A stretch of 47,649 nucleotides of DNA from Candidatus Saccharimonadota bacterium (GTDB lineage: Bacteria > Patescibacteriota > Saccharimonadia > Saccharimonadales > Saccharimonadaceae): contig JAUMXR010000001.1 of assembly GCA_030528995.1 (NCBI GenBank), positions 1 to 47,649 of the forward strand, in the 5' to 3' direction. Shown here piece after piece: positions 15,494 through 22,525 of the stretch. The translations under genes and the position numbers were made by a program. Position 1 is the first letter of the stretch. Every line of letters begins with the position of its first letter. Below the pieces are notes generated by a model. It was not told where the DNA came from. It ran no database searches and saw nothing but the letters and a program-made list of their open reading frames with translations.

Positions 15494-16834
15494 GTGCATT
15501 TATTATACATTCTGGTAATAATCGTGTCAGTGCTGACGATTTTATCAGCATTAGCGTTGGTATTCGGAAGCTCAAAATCCGAAAAAGCGCGGAGTTTATG
15601 GTTCTTAGTGGCTGCGATTGGATCAGCGATTTGGGGGATGTCGATTTCGGTGTTTTTGTCGCTTAAAACTGGTGAAATCCAGGAGATGAATGCGCCAAAG
15701 CTGGTGGCAGGCATTTATGCTGGAGCAATTGTGATGGACGTGGCTCTTCTTGGCTATATCTCTTGGAAGTATAAGCTCGGGAAGGTGGCAACAGCCTTCT
15801 TTGCGTTGGTCGGAATTGCACTTATAACAGTGTTTTTCTATGACCCTTCGGTACTCTATTCTTCAATCAATCTTTCCAATATGGGCAATTCAATTACGAT
15901 TGATTTTGACAGAGGTTTTTATCTTGCCTATGCGCTGTTCTTCTGTACTATTACGCCGGCCTTTTGTGGATTTTTGATTCACCAGATAAAGCATAATCGT
16001 AATAAACAACAACGAAAAGGGCTTTGGTTCTTCTTGGTGGGGTTGTCTGTAGCTGGGGTACTTTCTCTGATTTTCGACATTATTCTGCCTCCAATTAGAT
16101 ATGATTTGATCTGGGTAGGACCACTTACGATTGGGTTTGTGATTATTGGATTTTACTATGCGATTTTGCGTTTCAAGACGATAACACTCAATGCAAATTG
16201 GCTAAGAATTTTGTCTTACATTGTGATTACTGGTAGTGCGGTAATTGTCTATCTTTTGATTTTCCATCTGATTTTCTCGGCTTTGTTCCGAATTGCTAAT
16301 CCGTCGTTCCAGGTGATTCTGTTGAATTTTATAATGATTGCGATTGTACTACTCCTGACGCCGGCAATTTCTGAATTAAATGCGATGACGAAGTCTTGGA
16401 TTATGACTAAGCAGATAAATATTGCTTATATCGTGAAGAAGATTACTGCTTTGAACCGGAAACAAATTGACCTCAGAGAAATGGCTGGGTTCTTGGCGGA
16501 ACACATGCATTTTAATTACGTTGGTTTCCTGATAAACGGAAGATTCTACGGCTCGGATGATTTCAAATTGACTGCAAAAGAGATTGAAAATATCGAGAAG
16601 TTAAAGAAACCAGAAAAGGGTGTCTGGCAGAATGCTTCTGAAGTAGAAGACGCACGCGAGTTGGAGCTTTCACGTGTAGGAACGCTCACTAATTCCAATG
16701 GTGAAGTGATTGGGCAAATGGTGTTTGGCAAGCCAGTTTCGAAAACTACTCTGGATAGACAGGATTTGACCGAGATTGAAATGATAGTAAACTTAATGGC
16801 GGTAGTCGTTGAAAATGGTGGCCGCAAGTCTTAA
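15494..16834 (+). CDS. 7TM sensor-like protein with GAF-like tail, no kinase
   Basis: 446 residues from GTG (AAAGGAGG eight bases upstream). About eight membrane helices in the first ~300 residues resemble the histidine-kinase N-terminal 7TM sensor region. The soluble tail (about 310-446) resembles a GAF domain (EMAGFLAEHMHFNYVGFLINGRFYG ... GEVIGQMVFGKPVSKTTLDRQ). No histidine phosphotransfer or HATPase domain follows, so it is a receptor without its kinase or a partner for another protein. Its end overlaps the CAP-domain gene, implying coupled expression. Confidence 0.65.
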   Translation: MHLLYILVIIVSVLTILSALALVFGSSKSEKARSLWFLVAAIGSAIWGMSISVFLSLKTGEIQEMNAPKLVAGIYAGAIVMDVALLGYISWKYKLGKVATAFFALVGIALITVFFYDPSVLYSSINLSNMGNSITIDFDRGFYLAYALFFCTITPAFCGFLIHQIKHNRNKQQRKGLWFFLVGLSVAGVLSLIFDIILPPIRYDLIWVGPLTIGFVIIGFYYAILRFKTITLNANWLRILSYIVITGSAVIVYLLIFHLIFSALFRIANPSFQVILLNFIMIAIVLLLTPAISELNAMTKSWIMTKQINIAYIVKKITALNRKQIDLREMAGFLAEHMHFNYVGFLINGRFYGSDDFKLTAKEIENIEKLKKPEKGVWQNASEVEDARELELSRVGTLTNSNGEVIGQMVFGKPVSKTTLDRQDLTEIEMIVNLMAVVVENGGRKS

Positions 16835-17774
16835 GCAAACAAAAACTACAATTTTGCTCTCGCTCAATGCGGCAGCGATTTTGGTGGCTGGGGTGCTAAT
16901 TGCGGGGGCCATACTTCTAAATGGAGGGATGGATTTCCGCGTGGTTGGCGAAAGAAGTGACGATGTCGAAGAAGAGATTGAAGCACCAGAACTAATCGGG
17001 GCCGAGAATGATGCTGGAGATCAACTGACCGATGAGCAAAAAGCCTATGTGACTTCAGTGCATACGGTGACTGGGGTAGATTCGACACCTGTGCCAGAAG
17101 GGGAGCTCTGGGGAGAAGAGTCGATTATGATTTACGAGACAGCAAATTTTGACATTTGCGTTGGTGGTGACTTGGCTGGGCTAGGAGAAATGTATTGGCA
17201 GACCAGTAACACTGGGGTGATTTCTGGGTTCTATACTGGAGCGAGGACGTGGTTAGGTTATTCGGAAGATACTTGTAGATTCCCAATGATTACTGGGGTA
17301 GGAACCACGACAATCACCGCTGGTACGTATGATGGTACGCGGCGTGATTCCCTGATTGTGACCGTGGTGGAGGCACCGAAGTTGAAATGGGAATATGAGG
17401 TGCTTTCATTGGTAAACCAAGAGAGAGTACGAAATGGACTTTCAAAACTAACCTGGGGGGATACCTGCTCGGAGGCGGCGGAAACTCGGGCATTTGAGCT
17501 AACTAAACTTTACTCACATACGCGTCCGGATGGGCGCCCCTGGAGTACTGCATGTGATGCGCCAAGCGAAAACACCCAGTACGTAGAGGGTGAAAACTTA
17601 GTGGTGGGTAGCTCTGCAGTTTCACCTGAGACTACTGTAGCGGCCTGGATGAATTCGGAGGCGCACAGGGCGAATATTTTGAATCCGGATTACACAAAAC
17701 TATCTGTTGGTTTCCATTTCGATGCAGATACCAAGTATAAGACCCACTGGTCGCAGTATTTCTCGAATTTCTGA
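16809..17774 (+). CDS. Secreted or anchored CAP/SCP-domain protein
   Basis: 321 residues if it starts at TTG (16809), two fewer from ATG at 16815; both lie inside the end of the upstream gene. N-terminal membrane anchor (about 12-38), a region with Cys residues, then a CAP domain (about 195-321): VLSLVNQERVRNGLSKL, SHTRPDGR, GENL, AWMNSEAHRANILNPDY, VGFHF. Bacterial CAP proteins are secreted and have been linked to adhesion or wall interaction; the role here is inference. Ends in TGA. Confidence 0.85.
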   Translation: MKMVAASLKQTKTTILLSLNAAAILVAGVLIAGAILLNGGMDFRVVGERSDDVEEEIEAPELIGAENDAGDQLTDEQKAYVTSVHTVTGVDSTPVPEGELWGEESIMIYETANFDICVGGDLAGLGEMYWQTSNTGVISGFYTGARTWLGYSEDTCRFPMITGVGTTTITAGTYDGTRRDSLIVTVVEAPKLKWEYEVLSLVNQERVRNGLSKLTWGDTCSEAAETRAFELTKLYSHTRPDGRPWSTACDAPSENTQYVEGENLVVGSSAVSPETTVAAWMNSEAHRANILNPDYTKLSVGFHFDADTKYKTHWSQYFSNF

Positions 17775-17781
17775 TATCTGA

Positions 17782-17787
17782 TATAAT
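17782..17787 (+). promoter_or_regulatory. -10 box of rlmH
   Basis: TATAAT six bases before the ATG at 17794, predicting a leaderless transcript. Confidence 0.55.
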
Positions 17788-17793
17788 TGGGGT

Positions 17794-18224
17794 ATGATTA
17801 GGATTATTTGTGGCGGGAAGAAAAATGCCTCATGGTGCGAAGAAGTTTGCGCTGAATATATGAAACGGTTAAGGAAGCCGTTTGATGTAAAATGGGAATT
17901 TATTGATGAAGATAAACTGATGCAGCAATTAGCGAAGTGGCCGTTTTCGGGTCGGGAATATGTGATATGTTGCGACGAACGTGGAGAAAATATATCATCA
18001 GACGAATATTCCCAGAGGTTGAAAAGGCATTCGTGAGTAGGCGAGAAGTCGTGATTTTGGTGGGAGGAGCATATGGTTTTGATGAAAATGTACGAGAAAA
18101 AGCTGATTTTGTGTGGAGTTTTTCAAAGTTGGTCTTCCCCCATATGATTGCACGTTTGATTGTGGCGGAACAAACTTATCGGGCACAAGAGATTTTTCAT
18201 AATCATCCCTACCATCACGAATAG
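17794..18224 (+). pseudogene. rlmH: rlmH with a -1 frameshift
   Basis: RlmH is the SPOUT methyltransferase that modifies pseudouridine 1915 in 23S rRNA. Frame 1 (17794-18036) encodes the N-terminal half to EYSQRL, then ends after KRHS. The rest of the family continues one frame back from about 18021: EKAFVSRREVVILVGGAYGFDE, SFSKLVFPHMIARLIVAEQTYRA and the conserved end NHPYHHE. Joined at 18021 the protein would be about 143 residues, close to full RlmH. A single lost base near TTG-AAA-AGG explains it; no canonical slippery heptamer is present. It could be a real inactivation, a sequencing error or unusual recoding. Confidence 0.85.
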
Positions 18225-18244
18225 TGTTTTTATGCGTTCTATGA

Positions 18245-18250
18245 TATAAT
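18245..18250 (+). promoter_or_regulatory. -10 box of tsaD
   Basis: TATAAT ending six bases before the tsaD ATG at 18257. Confidence 0.6.
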
Positions 18251-18256
18251 TTAGTT

Positions 18257-19324
18257 ATGTTAATACTTGGAATTGAAACAAGCTGTGATGAGACGGCCGC
18301 TGCGGTGGTGCGTGATGGTCGAGAAATTTTGTCGAACGTAGTAGTGTCACAGATTGATATTTTTGCCGAATACGGTGGCGTAATACCAGAGGTAGCGGCG
18401 AGAAGCCACCTGGAGGTGATGATTCCGGTATTTGAGAAGGCTTTGAGTGATGCGAAATGTAGTTGGGATGATATTGATGCGATTGGGGTGACTTATGCGC
18501 CAGGGCTATTGGGGTCGCTACTGATTGGGACTTTGACGGCTAGGACACTAGCGATTCTGCATGACAAGCCTCTGTATGCGGTGCATCACCTGAAGTCACA
18601 TGTGTATGCAAATTGGATAACAGGTTCCCTCGAGTCGGATATGAGCAATTGTCCTCTTTTTCCTTTGCTGGCACTGGTGGTTTCGGGTGGGCATACGCAG
18701 ATTTTGTACATGCCGGGACATAATCAGTTCGAGATTATTGGGACAACTAGAGATGATGCTGTGGGAGAATGTTTTGATAAAGTGGCGAAAATCCTGGGGC
18801 TTCCTTATCCAGGTGGTCCAAGTATCGCAAAGGCGGCTACTGGTGACGAGAATAAGTATTTCCTGCCACATCCAAAAGTAGACGGGTTGGATTTTTCGTT
18901 TTCGGGACTTAAGACAGCGGTTCTTAGAGCAGTCCAGAAAGAGGTGGGGGTGCCAATTTCTTATCCGTCACACAAGTTGAAGGAATTATTATCTGAGCAA
19001 CAAGTGCGTGATTTTGCGGCTTCATTCCAAAAAACAGCGGTGGAAATTTTGGTTGAGAAAATGAAGTTGGCGATAGAGCAACATCCAGATGTAAAATCAG
19101 TGGTAGTGGCCGGAGGGGTGAGCGCTAACGAGAAACTGCGGAAGCGGGTCTCGGAGGTCTTTTCGTTTGACAATGGGGTTAGTGTTTATTTCCCTGCTTT
19201 GTCTCTTTCGGGTGATAACGGCGCGATGGTGGGGGCGGCTTGTTACTATGAAATCCAATCTGGCGTGAAACCGGTGGACCCATATAAACTAAACATTTAT
19301 CCGAGGGTATCGGTTGAGAGTTAG
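18257..19324 (+). CDS. tsaD: tRNA N6-threonylcarbamoyladenosine transferase TsaD
   Basis: 355 residues. Starts LILGIETSCDETAAAVV, the ASKHA-fold phosphate-1 motif with the TsaD signature. Metal ligands are in HHLKSH (near 114). Later motifs are LALVVSGGHTQI, DDAVGECFDKVAKIL, GLPYPGGP, DFSFSGLKTA and VVAGGVSANEKLR. It transfers the threonylcarbamoyl group to A37 of ANN-decoding tRNAs; TsaB/TsaE/TsaC partners are not in the window. It has no upstream ribosome site but a TATAAT six bases away. Confidence 0.96.
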   Translation: MLILGIETSCDETAAAVVRDGREILSNVVVSQIDIFAEYGGVIPEVAARSHLEVMIPVFEKALSDAKCSWDDIDAIGVTYAPGLLGSLLIGTLTARTLAILHDKPLYAVHHLKSHVYANWITGSLESDMSNCPLFPLLALVVSGGHTQILYMPGHNQFEIIGTTRDDAVGECFDKVAKILGLPYPGGPSIAKAATGDENKYFLPHPKVDGLDFSFSGLKTAVLRAVQKEVGVPISYPSHKLKELLSEQQVRDFAASFQKTAVEILVEKMKLAIEQHPDVKSVVVAGGVSANEKLRKRVSEVFSFDNGVSVYFPALSLSGDNGAMVGAACYYEIQSGVKPVDPYKLNIYPRVSVES

Positions 19325-19344
19325 CTGGACCCAATTCTAACAGA

Positions 19345-19373
19345 TTGATTTATGGGGTGGATTATGTTATAAT
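19345..19373 (+). promoter_or_regulatory. Promoter of the VWA operon
   Basis: TTGATT, 17-base spacer, TATAAT. A leader of about 75 bases follows to GAGGGGGG before the ATG at 19456. Confidence 0.7.
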
Positions 19374-19455
19374 TTTAGAACATGTGGTTTTTGATGCCAG
19401 ATTGAACATTAATAAGTTATTTATCTAAAACTACTACCATGAGAGGGGGGATAAA

Positions 19456-20223
19456 ATGGATAGACTAAAGAAAAAGAGGCGGATTATTGTTTGGGGGTTG
19501 ATGGCGGTTGGCTGGATAATAGTGATACTACGGTATCTTTTTATTGTGAGATTAAAAGATGACTTAGTGGTGAAAATGCACTATTCTGGCTACCAAACGA
19601 TTGATACCGTTTTCCATGTTGCTTCTTTGGTTTTCTTTGTGGCTGCGGTCAGCTTACAGACCTACTACTGTGTTTTGGCAGTACGGAAACGTAGAAGAGA
19701 CAAGGAGTTGGAGGAAAAGGCGGAGCCGATACGGAGCGAGCCGATTCTGGGGACACCGGAGGGGGTCTATCGCTATTTGAAACGGATGTGCCAAAGTGCC
19801 GAGAACAACTTCGGGGACTTGCATTCTCTTGATAACGTGGATGTCTCGACACGGGTTCACATTTTGCTTGCACAACTAGACAAGATGAATGAAATCCAGA
19901 GTAAACTAGAAGAACTGCTGGAAATGAACAACATTTCCAGTCTAGGCGAGACCAAAGACCTACTTCAGGATATTGAAAACGCGATCTGTATGACTAACGA
20001 CAGAAACCTAATCAATTATTACGTCGTAGGTGGATGGAGTTCTTTCGTCGAACATAGTGAACAAATCAGTGGTGAAAATTGGAGCTTGTTAGAACAGGCT
20101 CAAGGGTTGCTCGATGACATAGTCGAATTCGTCAATGGCGGAAAATCGCTGGATCAAGTGAAAAACCGGGTTGACGCTTTTAGGAGTACAGTAAGGAATT
20201 TTTTGAAGGAGGAAAACGGATGA
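19456..20223 (+). CDS. Two-TM protein with helical cytoplasmic tail (VWA operon, gene 1)
   Basis: 255 residues. Two membrane helices (about 10-31 and 52-75), a very basic stretch after them (VRKRRRDKELEEK), then a ~170-residue helical, probably coiled-coil cytoplasmic tail. The topology recalls XpaC-type proteins that accompany TelA and VWA genes in Firmicutes, but this is resemblance of layout, not a recognised family. It overlaps the next gene by four bases (ATGA). GAGGGGGG ribosome site. Confidence 0.7.
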   Translation: MDRLKKKRRIIVWGLMAVGWIIVILRYLFIVRLKDDLVVKMHYSGYQTIDTVFHVASLVFFVAAVSLQTYYCVLAVRKRRRDKELEEKAEPIRSEPILGTPEGVYRYLKRMCQSAENNFGDLHSLDNVDVSTRVHILLAQLDKMNEIQSKLEELLEMNNISSLGETKDLLQDIENAICMTNDRNLINYYVVGGWSSFVEHSEQISGENWSLLEQAQGLLDDIVEFVNGGKSLDQVKNRVDAFRSTVRNFLKEENG

Positions 20224-21914
20224 AAACTAAACGGAAGATTGCGTTAACTATTTGTGCGTTGGCGGCGATTGGGCTTTGCCTACTCCTGATATTTAGTCTC
20301 ACGGGGTGTGGCTTAGATACGGGCAGCAAGGTAGAAGCACTGTCGTACGAAGACGCCGTACAGGAAGTTGAGGCATATTATGCCAAAATAAAGCCGACGA
20401 CGATAAGTGCCAGGTTGGATACTGATATGAATTTTACAACTACGGCGGCGCTGTCAGACTTGTCGACCTTCCCTGTTACTACGGTCGGAAAAGCAGATGT
20501 CGTGATTGAGATTGCGGCCGATACGGAGCTATCCGACACATCGGAACCAGATAACTGGGCGAATGTAGTCGCAACAGCTTTTAACCGAAAGGGGTTTAAG
20601 CTGTCAAACGGCAAAACGGTGGCGGTTTCCATACGACAGATTGTGGCGGGCGAAACCGTGACTTACATGCTAGAAGGCAACTACCGTCCGGATGCTTTTA
20701 TTCCCTCCCACGCACAGTGGGGCGAAATACTGGCGAGCCGAGGATTTGCTACCATTACATTGGTTGATAGATTGGTCGGCAACACCGCTGGCATTCTAAT
20801 GAAGCATGATGTCTATGATACTTTTATCGCAAATCATGGTGAAGTGACGGTAGGAAATGTGCTAAATGCAGCACTCAATAACGAGTTGGTGTTTGCGGTA
20901 ACAAACCCTTACACCTCTTCAACTGGATTAAATATGCTAGCGCAGATGCTTTATGCGTTTGATGCTAATAATCCTTTGTCGGATAAGGCTGTACAGGCGC
21001 TGGTGGATTACCAAAAAATCGCACCTACGGCTGCATATTCAACCGCAGTAATGCGAGAGAGCGCCAAAAAAGGCATCGTAGATGCGATGGCGATGGAGGC
21101 ACAGGCTTACATCCTTAATGCGGAATTAAGAGATTATGTCTATACCCCGGTTGGTTTTAGGCATGATCACCCAGTAATCACCTTTGATTACGTATCCGAG
21201 GATAAACAGGAGGCGCTACAGTTATTTGTGGACTACTGTTTGGAACCGGAGCAGCAGAAACTGGCGACGGATAGAGGTTTTAACCTCTATGACGAGTATG
21301 CTGGTCAGGATGATAATCTGGTTGGTGGTGACTATCTGTCTGCTCAGAGCGTTTGGAAAAAGAACAAAAACGGCGGAAGACCCGTCGTGGCGGTTTTTGT
21401 AGCAGATATCTCTGGGTCAATGAATGGCAAGAGGTTAAATGCCTTGAAAGAATCTTTACTGAAGACGATTCAGTATATCGATTCAGACAACTATGTAGGT
21501 TTAGTTTCATATGATGACCAGGTTTATATCAATTTGCCGGTATCGAAATTCGATAACAAGCAAAGAGCATATTTCTCTGGGGCTGTAAAAGATTTGTCGA
21601 CCAACGGCAGTACGGCTACCTTTAGCGCTACAGCAGTAGGACTAAAGCTACTGCTAGACGCAAAAGAGGAAGTGCCGGATGCGCAGTTGATGCTATTCGT
21701 ATTAACGGACGGCGAGACAAATGCGGGGTATTCACTCCGTAAAATCTCACCAATGGTCGTGGGATTGAAAGTGCCTGTTTACACTATCGCCTACGAGACC
21801 TCAGCCACAGGTGATTTAATTACTCTGGCTGGGTTAAATGAAGCGGCATGTATCAATGCTGATGTAGAAGGAATAGTAAATGATTTGAGAAACCTGTTCA
21901 ACGTCAATATGTAA
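20220..21914 (+). CDS. Lipoprotein with solute-binding-like and VWA domains (VWA operon, gene 2)
   Basis: 564 residues. Lipoprotein signal with lipobox SLTGC (Cys30), so it is anchored on the outer face of the membrane. Residues about 50-370 look like a periplasmic solute-binding fold of the extracellular-binding plus VWA type (for example ADVVIEIAADTEL, PSHAQWGEI). A C-terminal von Willebrand A domain (about 388-560) has an intact MIDAS: DISGS near 395, a Thr in NGSTATFS and LTDGETN. It could bind a ligand in a metal-dependent way and hold a partner. AGGAGG ribosome site; start overlaps gene 1. Ligand unknown. Confidence 0.82.
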   Translation: MKTKRKIALTICALAAIGLCLLLIFSLTGCGLDTGSKVEALSYEDAVQEVEAYYAKIKPTTISARLDTDMNFTTTAALSDLSTFPVTTVGKADVVIEIAADTELSDTSEPDNWANVVATAFNRKGFKLSNGKTVAVSIRQIVAGETVTYMLEGNYRPDAFIPSHAQWGEILASRGFATITLVDRLVGNTAGILMKHDVYDTFIANHGEVTVGNVLNAALNNELVFAVTNPYTSSTGLNMLAQMLYAFDANNPLSDKAVQALVDYQKIAPTAAYSTAVMRESAKKGIVDAMAMEAQAYILNAELRDYVYTPVGFRHDHPVITFDYVSEDKQEALQLFVDYCLEPEQQKLATDRGFNLYDEYAGQDDNLVGGDYLSAQSVWKKNKNGGRPVVAVFVADISGSMNGKRLNALKESLLKTIQYIDSDNYVGLVSYDDQVYINLPVSKFDNKQRAYFSGAVKDLSTNGSTATFSATAVGLKLLLDAKEEVPDAQLMLFVLTDGETNAGYSLRKISPMVVGLKVPVYTIAYETSATGDLITLAGLNEAACINADVEGIVNDLRNLFNVNM

Positions 21915-21925
21915 GGAGGGATGAT

Positions 21926-22483
21926 ATGAGTACAGTGGTAAAACGCGAATGGCTTAAATTAGCATATCCAGCAATAGAGGCTAGGATAAGGAATAATCCG
22001 GACGAGCAAAAAAAGATTCTCAGAGCGTTTCAGAACGCATCGAAAGGCTGGAAGGCACTGCGTACGGCCCTAGACTCCAAAGGCGGTTTGGTTGAGACCA
22101 TAGAAGCATTTCGCATTAAACTGCGCGATTATACAGTCGCTTGGTCGACCTGCCAGATGTATTGTGAAGCTTTATCCAAACAAATGGATGCCGACGTCCA
22201 TGGTTTATATTCGGCCCTGAATAGCGACAGAATCGACGAAGGTAGCGAATCACAGGACGCCATTTGGAGAGAGCGCTTTCACGAATCGTTAACTGCGCTT
22301 GCGATACAACGTGGAACTCTGGAGATGATTCGAGTTTCATGTGACACCTTTCTGGAAGCTATAAAGGATTCAGATCAAATGCTGGAGCTTGCTTTGGAAG
22401 AATCCGATTCGACAAGACTAAATAATCTTTGTCTGAAGCTTGAGGCTATGGATAGCTTCAACAGACCAAAAAAAGATAAATAA
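21926..22483 (+). CDS. Soluble helical protein (VWA operon, gene 3)
   Basis: 185 residues, no signal peptide or membrane helix, nearly all helical with long amphipathic stretches (about 20-170). Not recognised. It is 11 bases after the VWA lipoprotein with an AAGGAGGG ribosome site, and a terminator follows, so it is the last gene of the three-gene unit. Presumably a cytoplasmic partner of gene 1's helical tail (inference). Confidence 0.7.
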   Translation: MSTVVKREWLKLAYPAIEARIRNNPDEQKKILRAFQNASKGWKALRTALDSKGGLVETIEAFRIKLRDYTVAWSTCQMYCEALSKQMDADVHGLYSALNSDRIDEGSESQDAIWRERFHESLTALAIQRGTLEMIRVSCDTFLEAIKDSDQMLELALEESDSTRLNNLCLKLEAMDSFNRPKKDK

Positions 22484-22495
22484 CTTACCAATTTC

Positions 22496-22525
22496 CCCCA
22501 GCAAATGCTGGGGTTTTCTTTTTTT
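22496..22525 (+). terminator. Terminator of the VWA operon
   Basis: Perfect stem CCCCAGC/GCTGGGG, AAAT loop, long T-rich tail that runs into the stop of the convergent ATPase gene. Confidence 0.9.

Noticed and set aside
18015-18036. Programmed -1 frameshift in rlmH
   Set aside because: No X-XXY-YYZ slippery heptamer is present and RlmH is not known to be recoded; a plain indel is simpler.
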